A stretch of DNA of 64,000 nucleotides. Origin: Anaerolineae bacterium. Its GTDB lineage: Bacteria; Chloroflexota; Anaerolineae; Promineifilales; Promineifilaceae. Each line of letters begins with the position of its first letter. Within the stretch, counting starts at the first letter, position 1. The position numbers and the translations under genes are program-made. The notes under the pieces were generated by a model. That model saw only the letters and a program-made list of their open reading frames with translations. It ran no database searches and was not told the DNA's origin. The DNA is taken from NCBI GenBank assembly GCA_023382655.1, contig JAHDWK010000013.1, forward strand, positions 62,001 to 126,000. The letters are read 5' to 3'. Positions 24,990 to 34,064 of the stretch are shown here, one piece after another.

Positions 24990-27464
24990 TCAATTACCCA
25001 ATCCCCCCAACAGTTCCGTCACGGCCGTACCTGACTCCAATCCCAATGCTTTTTCGGCTAATGCTTCGGCTTGTGTCACCGTTGTGGCGCGCACGGCCGT
25101 TTTCACGGCCGGAATAGCGGGCGTAGCCATACTCAATTCATCCAGCCCCAACCCCACCAGCAGGGGCGTTGCCAGGGCATTGCTCGCCAATTCGCCACAC
25201 ATCCCCACCCAGATACCGGCGGCATGGCCCGCCTGCACCGTCTGTTTCACCAACCGCAGCACCGCCGGATGCAGCGCATTCGCCAGCGCCGCCACCCGCG
25301 CATTGCCCCGGTCGGCGGCCATCACATATTGGGTTAGATCATTAGTGCCAATGCTGAAAAAGTCCACTTCCCGCGCCAACTGATCGGCAATCGCCACCGC
25401 CGCCGGCACTTCAATCATAATGCCCACTTCCATGTCGGCAGCATAGGGGATATTGGCCTGCTGCAACTCTGCCTGTATCTCGGCCAGGATTGCTTTGGCG
25501 GCGCGCACTTCGGCCAGAGTGCTGACCATGGGAAACATCAATTTGATAGGGTGGCCGTGGCTGGCGCGCAAAATAGCGCGCAATTGCGGCCGGAAAATAT
25601 GCGGCGTTTCCAGGCAAAAACGAATACCGCGCCAACCCAAAAACGGGTTCTCCTCGCGCCCCAAATCCAGGTAGGGCAATGGTTTGTCACCACCCACATC
25701 CAGCGTGCGGATGATCATCGGCCGTCCCGCCAATCCCTCAGCCGCCGTCACATATGCCGCCACCTGCTCCTCTTCATCCGGCGGCGCTTCCCGGTCTAAA
25801 AAGAGGAATTCGGTGCGGAACAGGCCCACCCCTTCCGCGCCAAACTGCAAAGCGATAGCCGTTTCCTGGGGCGCGCCGATATTGGCCCCAATCTCCAGGC
25901 GACGGCCGTCTGCCGTTTGTGCCGGTTCTTGTGCCGCCGCCCGCGCCGCCTGCCGCTCTTGCTGCCAGGTATCCCGCTGCCGCTGCAAATCAGCCAATGT
26001 AGACTTGTTCGGTTTCAGCCAGAGCTGCCCGGTACGGCCGTCCAACGCCACCACCTGCCCCCCTTTCACCTGCGCCACCCAGTCGCCCGCGCCTACCACC
26101 GCCGGAATGCCCAACCCCCGCGCCAAAATTGCGCTGTGGGAGGTCGCCCCACCCCGCGCCGTGACAATGCCCAATACCTGCGCCGGATCAAGCTGCGCCG
26201 TATCCGAGGGCGTCAATTCAGCCGCCAGCAAAATGACCGGCGCCGGGAAGCTCAGCGATGGCCGGGCCACGCCGGTCAGGTGGCGCAGCACCCGCTGCCC
26301 CACGTCGCGCACGTCGGCGGCGCGGGCGCGCATCACCTCGTCCGGGATCGCCTCATACGCGGCGGCAACCGCGTCAATGGCTTGCTGCCAGGCCGCCGCC
26401 GCATTTAACTGCTGACGAGTGATCCGCTGGCGAGCGTCCTGGTGCAAGGCCGGGTCTTGTAACATCAGTTGATGCGCCTGGAAAATATCGGCCTCCGACG
26501 CCCCCATTTGCTGCCGGGCGGCGGCGTACAATTCTTGAATTTCCACGAGCGCGATGGCTACGGCCGTGTCCAACCGTCGCCATTCCGCGGCCACATCCGC
26601 CACCTGATGCGCCGTCACCGGCGGCGGCGCCACCCGGTAATGGAAAGCCGGGCCAATGGCAATACCCGGCGAAGCGGCAATGCCTCCCAAACCACCAGGC
26701 GCAGGGGCTACGGCCGTCGTCGCCGCCATTTCTTCATCCTTATCACCAAAATTGTCGGCGGCCAATGCTTTCAGGGCGGTGATGGCGGCGGCCGCATCGG
26801 GGCCAACGGCCGTGACCGTCACCGTTTCCCCCTGGCGCGCCCCCAGGGTTGCCACCTGGTTCATGCTCTTGGCGCTGGCGGTCAGCGTCCCTTTTTGCAC
26901 GGTGATGTCGGCCTGGAACTGCCCGGCCGTGCTCACAAAGCGCGCCGCCGGCCGGGCATGTAAGCCCAACTTATTCTGAATCGCCAGCTCCACACTCACC
27001 GATTGACCAGTGACCAATGACAATTGACCAGTGACCAGTGACAGTTGGTCATCCACTACACCCAGTTGGCTATGTTTGGGCAGCAGCGCCGTCATCGCTT
27101 CCCGTATCACGGCCGTGACCGGGCTACCCGCTGCCGCCTGCACCACCGCCGCAATCGCCCCCTCCACCAGCGGCGCGGCACACAAATGCACATTGGCCCG
27201 CTGCTCCAGCGGCAAAAATTCCACCGCCATCTCCGTACTGAGGATGGCGCTGCCCAAATCCATCAGCACCACCACGCCATCCTCACTGTACACCGAATCA
27301 ATGGCCGCCAGAATTTGCATGGCGTCGGTGCCAATGGGGTTATCCGGGTTGTCCGAACCACCGGCAGCCGCCAGCGCCACCTGCCCCTGCACCATCTGGC
27401 TGGCCAATTCTACCACCCCGGCGGCAAGCTGTTTGCTGTGTGAAACAATGACAATGCTGACCAT
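24990..27464 (-). CDS. dhaM: DhaM-HPr-EI fusion, PEP-dependent dihydroxyacetone kinase phosphotransferase
   Basis: The 824 residues hold three PTS units. An EIIA-mannose-like DhaM domain comes first (His9), then an HPr domain (His169 in LHARPAA), then a complete enzyme I from about 258. EI has the phospho-His in GGATSHS (His443), the PEP-binding segments and the C-terminal MCGELAS cysteine motif. E. coli DhaM has only part of EI, so this version could pass phosphate from PEP to DhaL by itself. The DhaM-HPr linker (about 137-155) is encoded by short-period repeat DNA. The last gene of the glycerol cluster. Confidence 0.92.
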   Translation of the reverse strand: MVSIVIVSHSKQLAAGVVELASQMVQGQVALAAAGGSDNPDNPIGTDAMQILAAIDSVYSEDGVVVLMDLGSAILSTEMAVEFLPLEQRANVHLCAAPLVEGAIAAVVQAAAGSPVTAVIREAMTALLPKHSQLGVVDDQLSLVTGQLSLVTGQSVSVELAIQNKLGLHARPAARFVSTAGQFQADITVQKGTLTASAKSMNQVATLGARQGETVTVTAVGPDAAAAITALKALAADNFGDKDEEMAATTAVAPAPGGLGGIAASPGIAIGPAFHYRVAPPPVTAHQVADVAAEWRRLDTAVAIALVEIQELYAAARQQMGASEADIFQAHQLMLQDPALHQDARQRITRQQLNAAAAWQQAIDAVAAAYEAIPDEVMRARAADVRDVGQRVLRHLTGVARPSLSFPAPVILLAAELTPSDTAQLDPAQVLGIVTARGGATSHSAILARGLGIPAVVGAGDWVAQVKGGQVVALDGRTGQLWLKPNKSTLADLQRQRDTWQQERQAARAAAQEPAQTADGRRLEIGANIGAPQETAIALQFGAEGVGLFRTEFLFLDREAPPDEEEQVAAYVTAAEGLAGRPMIIRTLDVGGDKPLPYLDLGREENPFLGWRGIRFCLETPHIFRPQLRAILRASHGHPIKLMFPMVSTLAEVRAAKAILAEIQAELQQANIPYAADMEVGIMIEVPAAVAIADQLAREVDFFSIGTNDLTQYVMAADRGNARVAALANALHPAVLRLVKQTVQAGHAAGIWVGMCGELASNALATPLLVGLGLDELSMATPAIPAVKTAVRATTVTQAEALAEKALGLESGTAVTELLGGLGN
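27001..27052. repeat. short-period repeat inside dhaM linker
   Basis: Repeats of TGACCAGTGACCA type, common in gaps of this genome, lie within the dhaM frame and encode two copies of QLSLVTG. They fall between the DhaM and HPr domains, where extra residues should do little harm. Confidence 0.7.
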
Positions 27465-27468
27465 AATG

Positions 27469-27525
27469 TTATTGGGAGACTGGGAGATTAGGAGATTGGC
27501 AATCTCTCAATCTCCTAATTACCTC
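27469..27525. repeat. short-period palindrome at the glpC 3' end
   Basis: GGGAGATTAGGAGATTGG words are answered by CAATCTCTCAATCTCC. The last residues of GlpC (about CQSPNLPVSQ) are encoded by this palindrome, so the repeat has replaced or extended the native C-terminus. Confidence 0.65.
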
Positions 27526-28812
27526 TTGTAGCGGCCCTTCCGGTTCATACCCGTAGGCAGCGGCTAATAATTCTATCGGATGCACAAACGGCACACCTGT
27601 CGCCGCGGCGATATTCCAGCGGCATGTTTCACTGTCGCACACGGCAATGGGGCCGTTCACTTCCCGTACAAAATCAAATAAGGATTTCCCTACCGCCATC
27701 GTAATATCGTACTTTTCGGCTTTGTAGCCATAGGTACCGCCTACGCCGCAGCAGGCGGCCTGGCTCTCGATGATGGTGAGTTCGGGAATAAGCGTCATCA
27801 TTTCCATACTGGGGCGGCCCAGACGGTGAGCGCGGTATTGGCAGGGTGGGTGGTATGCCAGCGACAGCGGGATTGGCTTGAGGCTATCCGTCTTCAATTC
27901 GCCCGCGTCCAGCAGATGCACCAGAAATTCGTGAATGTCAAAGGTGTTGGCCGTCAGCAAACGGGCATCGGGTGTATGATAAGCCAGCATTTCCGGCGCT
28001 TCTTCCTTGAGTGTCAGCGTACAACTGGTGGAAGTACCGACAATGACGTAGCCTTGTTTGATATAATCAACCAGATGATGGATGTTGCTCTCGTGGTAGG
28101 CTTGGGCGGCGGCAAATTCGCCGTTAGAGAGCAGCGGCAGCCCACAGCAATTTTGTGGCGGCACGATCACTTCAAAACCGTTGGCTTCCAGCACTTGCAC
28201 GGCCGCTTTGCCCACCCGTGCTTCAAAATACTCCGTCGAGCAGCCGTGAAAATAGACAACTTTGCGGTCACTATGTGCCGCGTCCGGGCGTTTGCGCGCC
28301 CAGCGGCTAAAACGCTCACCGGAGAAGCGGGGCAGGGGCGCGTTGGGCGCAATATCCAGCAGCAACTTCGCAAAAAAGCGACCAAAACCGCTATGCAGCA
28401 GCACATTGGCAATAGGCGCCAGCGGCTGCCCCACTTTGCCCATCAACTCCGGCCGGGCAACCAGGTTGTTGCGCAGTTTGCGGCGCAGCGGCACCTGGCC
28501 GGACTGCACGATGTGGGCGCGGGCACGGCCGTTAATCTCGGCAATCTTCACTCCCGTCGGGCACACCATGTTACACACCCGGCAGCCGTTACAATAATCC
28601 ACCGAATGGTCAGGGCTGGGCTGCGCTTGGTGGCGGAAGCGCCCCGCCTGCGGGCCAACATATTTGGGGCCGGGGAAGAGGTCGGTTACGGCCGTGACCG
28701 GGCACGCCGTCACACAAATGTTGCACTTGATACACTGATCCAGCGTCAACTCCACCGGCTTATGAGCAAGCGGCGTGATGTCCAGTTGAGCTTCCCAAAT
28801 GTTACTTACCAT
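27469..28812 (-). CDS. glpC: anaerobic glycerol-3-phosphate dehydrogenase subunit C
   Basis: The 447 residues have two ferredoxin-like 4Fe-4S motifs (CIKCNICVTACP, CNGCRVCNMVCP). Two CCG domains follow, with CCGLPLL and ACCGVGG. GlpC anchors and connects the GlpAB flavoprotein to the membrane electron carrier. The stop lies 4 bp before dhaM. The C-terminal ten or so residues come from a palindromic repeat. Glycolate oxidase iron-sulfur subunits look similar, but adjacent glpA and glpB support GlpC. Confidence 0.9.
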   Translation of the reverse strand: MVSNIWEAQLDITPLAHKPVELTLDQCIKCNICVTACPVTAVTDLFPGPKYVGPQAGRFRHQAQPSPDHSVDYCNGCRVCNMVCPTGVKIAEINGRARAHIVQSGQVPLRRKLRNNLVARPELMGKVGQPLAPIANVLLHSGFGRFFAKLLLDIAPNAPLPRFSGERFSRWARKRPDAAHSDRKVVYFHGCSTEYFEARVGKAAVQVLEANGFEVIVPPQNCCGLPLLSNGEFAAAQAYHESNIHHLVDYIKQGYVIVGTSTSCTLTLKEEAPEMLAYHTPDARLLTANTFDIHEFLVHLLDAGELKTDSLKPIPLSLAYHPPCQYRAHRLGRPSMEMMTLIPELTIIESQAACCGVGGTYGYKAEKYDITMAVGKSLFDFVREVNGPIAVCDSETCRWNIAAATGVPFVHPIELLAAAYGYEPEGPLQEVIRRLRDCQSPNLPVSQ

Positions 28813-28828
28813 CGTTGCAAATGCTTTT

Positions 28829-28925
28829 AATTAACCACGGATGGGACGGATCAGGCGGGTTGACACGGATTTTTTAGTTTGTTATCCGTTCCCATCCGTC
28901 ACATCCGTAAAATCCGTGGTTAATT
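28829..28925. repeat. imperfect inverted repeat between glpB and glpC
   Basis: Outer arms AATTAACCACGGAT and ATCCGTGGTTAATT are perfect. The interior has repeated ATCCGT words. It fills the glpB-glpC gap and may lower or stabilise the distal mRNA. Confidence 0.75.
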
Positions 28926-28934
28926 TTCAATACC

Positions 28935-30206
28935 TCAATTCCCTACCAGGTTTCCCACCACAAACCCCGTCGCCAACGCCACGCCGTCAAAGGAGCGTTC
29001 GCGGATGGCTTCAAAGCCGGCCAGGGTGTTACCGGCGGCGTAGAGATTTTGGTAAACAACACGGCCATTGCCAGTCTGCTGGCCGTTAACCGGCTGAAAG
29101 TTCTCATTCACGCTGATACCGGAGCGGTAAATGGGGTGGCCTTGTTTATCCAGAAAATCGCGGCGGAACCATTCCAACCGGTTTTCCGGGTGGTGCAGCG
29201 GCAAGTTAAAGACCACTTCGCACACCTCACCGGCATGGTTGGTAACAATACCGCCACCCAAAATGCCACCCGTGGCCAACACCACCTGCTCATACCGGTG
29301 CTGGCGCGGTCGCCCAGAAGTTTCGGTGTGTACGGCCGTTACCCGCCCACCTTCCGACTCAAAACCCACCGCTTCCATGCCATCATACACCCGCCCGCCA
29401 TTCTTCTCAATGGCGCTCTTGAGAATACGATGCAGCCGTATTCCGGGCACCGACGGCGGCAAACCGGGAATCTCAAAGATAGGGTGGCCCAGTTGCGCCT
29501 GCAAATCCTGGTGTACGGCCGTGGCCTCTTCCAGACCCAAAACCGCCGGAAACCCCACCCGCGCCGCCTCGCCTAGATGCAGCTTGACGGCCTGCGCCAC
29601 CGCCGCCCGGAAATCGGCTTGCTGCATGAAACGGGCCAGATTCACGGCCGTGGTAAAATTCCGCCCCGCCAATGCCGGTAAATCCAGCGTCACATGCCGC
29701 GCCGGGATACCTTGCTGCACCAGATTGTCCGCGGCCACATTGGCATAAAAGTCCGGCAGTTGTTTGAAGCCCACCAGCAGCATCGGGGCGTCGCCATCCA
29801 GATCACCGGCGGTCATGGTGGCCGGGGCCAGGCAGGTGGGGCGGGCTGCGCCCACGGCCGTTGGCAGCCGCCAGTTTTTCGCCAAAGAGCCAACCAACGG
29901 ATAACCGGCCTCAGTACACAACTGCTTTAGGCCGTCCAGCGCCGCTTCCAGCCGCGCCAGACCCACCAGGGCATACGGATGCTGCGGATTGGCGGTTAGC
30001 AGGTCAGGCAGGGTGGTGGCGGGGCCAGTCACCGGGGTTTCGCTTTCCACCGGCCAATAGCCCAACACATCCACACAGCCCGCGTGCCAATGCGTTGCCC
30101 CCCACCCTTTGGCAATCACCCGCACACCTTTACCGTGCAGTGATGCCTGCCACGCGGTGGCCAACCCGGCTAACCCGGCGCCAATCACTAACACATCATT
30201 CGTCAT
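28935..30206 (-). CDS. glpB: anaerobic glycerol-3-phosphate dehydrogenase subunit B
   Basis: The 423 residues open with an FAD dinucleotide fold (VLVIGAGLAGLATAW). The C-terminal flavin motif (LYAAGNTLAGF) fits GlpB. With GlpA and GlpC it oxidises glycerol-3-phosphate to dihydroxyacetone phosphate and feeds electrons to quinone. Start 30206 is chosen because the Rossmann strand begins at once. The longer frame to 30245 only translates a palindromic repeat (RITHHES). It lies between glpA and glpC. Confidence 0.88.
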   Translation of the reverse strand: MTNDVLVIGAGLAGLATAWQASLHGKGVRVIAKGWGATHWHAGCVDVLGYWPVESETPVTGPATTLPDLLTANPQHPYALVGLARLEAALDGLKQLCTEAGYPLVGSLAKNWRLPTAVGAARPTCLAPATMTAGDLDGDAPMLLVGFKQLPDFYANVAADNLVQQGIPARHVTLDLPALAGRNFTTAVNLARFMQQADFRAAVAQAVKLHLGEAARVGFPAVLGLEEATAVHQDLQAQLGHPIFEIPGLPPSVPGIRLHRILKSAIEKNGGRVYDGMEAVGFESEGGRVTAVHTETSGRPRQHRYEQVVLATGGILGGGIVTNHAGEVCEVVFNLPLHHPENRLEWFRRDFLDKQGHPIYRSGISVNENFQPVNGQQTGNGRVVYQNLYAAGNTLAGFEAIRERSFDGVALATGFVVGNLVGN

Positions 30207-30215
30207 AATGCTCTC

Positions 30216-30260
30216 GTGATGCGTGATGCGTGACCTGTCTTTCACGCATCACGCCATCAC
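30216..30260. repeat. GCATCAC-type palindrome between glpA and glpB
   Basis: Perfect 13-nt arms at 30221-30233 and 30242-30254 (GCGTGATGCGTGA and its complement). Same word family as 1714 and 3088. Confidence 0.7.
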
Positions 30261-30261
30261 T

Positions 30262-31893
30262 TTACACATGCGCATGGTCGCTTTCCCATGCCGTGCCCGG
30301 TTCATACATCGCCGGCCCCAACCGCGAAGAACGAGGGCCGGGCAGATGATCAACGTTTAAGACACTCAGGTAAATCAATTCGTCGAGCCGCTCTTGTTTC
30401 AACTGCGGCCCCCAGAGAATGGGCATCAGTCCTTTCCACCGCTCCTGCAAAAAGTCACGCAGGGTCACGTTTGTCTCTTCAATGGGCGGCGTTTTCAATT
30501 CGTGCCAGATGGCGGCCACGCGGTAGGTACAGAACCCACCCTGGCATGGCCCCATGCCCACGCGCACATCGCGGCGTACATCGTCAATCGTTTTGGCTTC
30601 GCCCTGGATGATGGCGTGTTCCACGTCGGCGCGGGTGGCCAGTTCACATTCACAAATCAGTTGGCCGAACGCCTCTTCTTTTTCCACGTCGGCCAATCGT
30701 TGGCCGAGCATGTGATGTTTACGGCCGGGCCCCTGTTCAAAAGGATTCGGCACAACGGTTTCATGGGTGGTACACGGCCGTGCCGTGCCCAACTTTTCGC
30801 ACACCCTGTCCACAGTCACCTGCGCCATTTGCCGGTAAGTCGTCCATTTGCCGCCGGTAATGGTGATAAAACCGGCCACCTCATCGCGTGTTTCATGATC
30901 CAGCAGCGTATAAGCGCGGGTGACGTCACGGGTATCGGCCACTTTTGTCTCCTGGTACAACGGCCGTACCCCACCCCAACAGCGCAACATCCGTAAATCG
31001 TGCCAGCCGGGCACAATTTTGGCCGCTTCCTGCATCATCAACTGTACTTCCCACGGCTCAATGGCAAAATGCTCCGGGTCGGGCACACCCTCATCCGTCG
31101 TGCCAATGATAGAAACGGTATGCACGGGCACAATAATGTCGCCATCGGCCGGCATCTTGCAGCGGTTCACCACCGTGTTCACTATGCGATAGCTGGCGGC
31201 GATCATTGTGCCTTTGCCGGCCCTCACGTTTACTTCTACCTCGGCCGTGTGTGCAATTTTGCCCGCCCAGGCCCCGGCCGCATTCACCACCAGATCGGCC
31301 TGAATGGTCACGTCCTCATCTTTCACCAGGTCATAACACAGCGCTCCGATGACCCGATCTCCCTGGCGGATGAGCTGCTTCACTTCGTAATAGTGCAAAA
31401 TCTGCGCCCCGTGCGCCTGTGCCAGCGCCGCCACCGACTGTGTCGCCAGAAATGAATCGGCCGAGCCATCGGGTACGCGGAAGCAGCGGCTAATTTGGGG
31501 ATTCAGGTGCGGCTCTTCACGCAGCATCTGGGCAATGGATATTTCTTCGCAGGGCACGGCCGTGTCCCGGCAGCCTTGCATAAAACGGTCGCCAAAGGCA
31601 TCATCGTCCCAGGGCGTCACCACAAAAAAGCCGCCCGTGTCTTCAATGCAATGGGGCATGACGCGGCGCAGGATGATGTTCTCCTCAATACATTCGGTAG
31701 CCGCTTTGGGGTCTTTGACGGCATACCGCCCGCCGCTGTGCAGCAAACCATGATAGCGCCCGGTGGTACCATGCGCCAGGTCGCGCTTTTCCACCAGGGC
31801 GCAGCGGAAACCGCGCAGCGCCAGGTCGGCAATTACGCCCGTCCCGGTCGCGCCGCCGCCAATAACCAATACTTCCGTTTCAATCGTTCGCAT
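30262..31893 (-). CDS. glpA: anaerobic glycerol-3-phosphate dehydrogenase subunit A
   Basis: The 543 residues start with an FAD fold (VLVIGGGATGTG) and the HGTTGRYHGLLHSGGRYA segment typical of the GlpA/GlpD family. Near residues 415-465 a BFD-like 2Fe-2S domain follows (ICECE, then GPCQGGFC), as in GlpA and not GlpD. It forms the catalytic core with GlpB. Gene order glpA-glpB-glpC on minus matches the classical operon. A 67-bp gap filled by a palindrome separates it from dhaR upstream. Confidence 0.92.
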   Translation of the reverse strand: MRTIETEVLVIGGGATGTGVIADLALRGFRCALVEKRDLAHGTTGRYHGLLHSGGRYAVKDPKAATECIEENIILRRVMPHCIEDTGGFFVVTPWDDDAFGDRFMQGCRDTAVPCEEISIAQMLREEPHLNPQISRCFRVPDGSADSFLATQSVAALAQAHGAQILHYYEVKQLIRQGDRVIGALCYDLVKDEDVTIQADLVVNAAGAWAGKIAHTAEVEVNVRAGKGTMIAASYRIVNTVVNRCKMPADGDIIVPVHTVSIIGTTDEGVPDPEHFAIEPWEVQLMMQEAAKIVPGWHDLRMLRCWGGVRPLYQETKVADTRDVTRAYTLLDHETRDEVAGFITITGGKWTTYRQMAQVTVDRVCEKLGTARPCTTHETVVPNPFEQGPGRKHHMLGQRLADVEKEEAFGQLICECELATRADVEHAIIQGEAKTIDDVRRDVRVGMGPCQGGFCTYRVAAIWHELKTPPIEETNVTLRDFLQERWKGLMPILWGPQLKQERLDELIYLSVLNVDHLPGPRSSRLGPAMYEPGTAWESDHAHV

Positions 31894-31902
31894 GAGAAAG
31901 AA

Positions 31903-31965
31903 TGTAATTGGGTAATTAGGTAATTGAGTAATTACCCCATTACCCAGTTACTTAATTACCTCAAT
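31903..31965. repeat. ATTACC/GGTAAT short-period palindrome
   Basis: GTAATTGGGTAATTAGG words are answered by ATTACCCCATTACCC words between dhaR and glpA. Related sequences lie at 24955-25010 and 35590-35660. Confidence 0.75.
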
Positions 31966-34006
31966 GGGTCACCTGCTTAAAATAATCCGGCGTCAGGTTG
32001 AGCTGCTTCATTTTGCGCCAGAGGGTGGTCCGGCCGATGCCTAAATGCTGCGACATTTCCGTCACCCGCCCCTGGCAAACCCAACCGGCCTGCAAAATCG
32101 CTTCCCGCTCCGCATCTTCCACGGAGAGGATGGGTTGAGCATGAGGGGAGGCGGCCGTAACAATACGGCCTTTACGAATGGTAGCCGACAGATCGGCCAC
32201 GCCAATCACGCCATTCTCGCTGTGATGCAGGGCGCGCTCCAGGGTACTTTCCAATTCGCGCACATTACCCGGCCAGGGGTAACGGCAGATGATCTTGAGC
32301 GCATCCTCTTCCAGGGTGGCGCTGCGCCCTGTGAAACGGGCAAAGCGGGCTAAGAAACGGGACGCCAGCGCCGCTATATCTTCTGGGCGTTCGCGTAAAG
32401 GGGGCAAGGCAATGCTGAATACACCAAAGCGGTAATACAAATTGGGCACAAAATCGCCCTCGGCCACCAGCCGTTCCAGATTGGCGGCGGTAGCAGCTAT
32501 GATGCGTACATCAACAGGAATGAGGCGTGTACTGCCCAGGCGCATCACATGACCGGTTTCAATAACATGCAGCAGGGCAAACTGCATCTCAAAGGAAAGC
32601 GCCTCTATCTGATTGAGCATGAGCGTGCCCCCATCGGCGAGTTCAAACTTACTGGGACGGCCGTCTGGCTCACTGCCCAATAACTCATTCACCATCAACT
32701 CATGGGGGATCGCCTTGCAATGAATCGCCATGAATGGCTTGTCGGCTCGCAGGCTATCATTGTGAATGGCCCGCGCCAGATGATCCTTGCCCACGCCACT
32801 TTCGCCCCGCAGCAGCACCGGCGCGCGGCCACGGGCGGCTGTGCGCGCCTGCCGGATGACGGCGCGCATGGGGGCGGCCGAAGCCGGGATGTCATCAAGG
32901 GTTAATGTAGCCTTTGCCCCCACCTGTTGATGCACCAACCGGCGCACCTGCTCTATGGGGCGTATCATCAAAATGTAACCATCAGGCATGGCCTGATCGT
33001 TGGTCAAAATGTTTAAGCTAACCAGGGCCGGCGCCATTTCCTGACCGGGTATCTCGAAGACCACTTCCATGTCGCCTATGGCCACTGCCTCTTTCACAGC
33101 CAGGGCCACCGGTTCAGGCAGCGTGAGAACAGCGGACAATGGCAGCCCTACGGCCGTTTGTGGATTGATGTGCAACAACTCGCCCGCACGGGCATTCACA
33201 TGGTTGATCTTGCCGCTCGCATCCCAAGCCAGGACGCCTTCTTGCATGGCTCCCAGGATGACATTCACTTCCGCCAAACGGTGATTGGCTTCTTGCAGGT
33301 ACATATTGGCCTGCAACAGATTGCTGATGGCGCGGGCGGCAGCCATTACTAATGAAAGGCTGTGCCGGGTGTTGGCGGTTGCCAGTTCCACAATGCCGAT
33401 GACGCCAATGATACGGCCGTTTACATCATGAATGGGAGCGGCCGTTGTCGCCAGTTCATGGAAAACAGCATAAAAATGCTCCGCACCTACCACCTGAACG
33501 GGCCGGGCGGTGATCAACGCCATGCCCAGACCATTGGTACCCACGCAATTTTCTGACCATATGGCCCCCTGGTGCAGGCCAAAGGCAGCCTGCCCCGTAG
33601 GCAATCGCTGCGGATCAGTCCGGCGGCCACGAGTCGTGGTAGGGATTTGCGATTGGGTCACGATGGAACCATCCCCTTCAATGTCTAAAATACAGCCAGC
33701 GCCATCGGTGAAGACAATGGTGCAATAAGCGCCCTCAAAGAACTCGTAAATGTCTTCCAAAAACGGCCGTGCCTGCATCAGCAAATCGGCATGAGTCTTC
33801 AGCGTCGTTTGCAGCGCCGCCTCCTGTAACGTTACCGCGCGTGGCGATTGGCGCGGGTCAGAGCGTGGCGCACAGCGCTGCCAGGAACGCACAACATGAG
33901 GGTCCGGTTCATAGCCTTCTATCGGTTCAACCCGGGCCGTCTTCATGAAGGCATACCAGAACTGTTTCAGAATGTCACGGCGAACAGGATAGCTGTTAGG
34001 CTGCAT
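31961..34006 (-). CDS. dhaR: DhaR-like transcriptional regulator, degenerate enhancer-binding protein
   Basis: The 681 residues show a GAF domain (about 70-225), a PAS domain (about 240-330), an AAA+ domain (about 365-590) and a Fis-type helix-turn-helix at the end (VTEMSQHLGIGRTTLWRKM). Walker A is GESGVGKD. The sigma-54 contact loop GAFTGA is missing, since GSEPDGRPSKFELADGG joins directly. The Walker B acids are replaced (TLMLNQ for TLFLDE). E. coli DhaR, which works at a sigma-70 promoter through DhaK/DhaL, shows comparable losses as far as I recall. It likely regulates this cluster. Confidence 0.87.
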   Translation of the reverse strand: MQPNSYPVRRDILKQFWYAFMKTARVEPIEGYEPDPHVVRSWQRCAPRSDPRQSPRAVTLQEAALQTTLKTHADLLMQARPFLEDIYEFFEGAYCTIVFTDGAGCILDIEGDGSIVTQSQIPTTTRGRRTDPQRLPTGQAAFGLHQGAIWSENCVGTNGLGMALITARPVQVVGAEHFYAVFHELATTAAPIHDVNGRIIGVIGIVELATANTRHSLSLVMAAARAISNLLQANMYLQEANHRLAEVNVILGAMQEGVLAWDASGKINHVNARAGELLHINPQTAVGLPLSAVLTLPEPVALAVKEAVAIGDMEVVFEIPGQEMAPALVSLNILTNDQAMPDGYILMIRPIEQVRRLVHQQVGAKATLTLDDIPASAAPMRAVIRQARTAARGRAPVLLRGESGVGKDHLARAIHNDSLRADKPFMAIHCKAIPHELMVNELLGSEPDGRPSKFELADGGTLMLNQIEALSFEMQFALLHVIETGHVMRLGSTRLIPVDVRIIAATAANLERLVAEGDFVPNLYYRFGVFSIALPPLRERPEDIAALASRFLARFARFTGRSATLEEDALKIICRYPWPGNVRELESTLERALHHSENGVIGVADLSATIRKGRIVTAASPHAQPILSVEDAEREAILQAGWVCQGRVTEMSQHLGIGRTTLWRKMKQLNLTPDYFKQVTH

Positions 34007-34022
34007 ACCGGAATGATAACAG

Positions 34023-34056
34023 AGACCCTAAGGGTTTTCGAAAACCCCTAGGGTCT
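34023..34056 (-). terminator. 34-nt near-perfect palindrome between glpK and dhaR
   Basis: AGACCCTAAGGGTTTT faces AAAACCCCTAGGGTCT around a central CG. On the minus strand it follows the glpK stop at 34065. It could reduce transcription into dhaR. No T-run follows, so termination may be partial. Confidence 0.55.
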
Positions 34057-34064
34057 TTAAGGTA

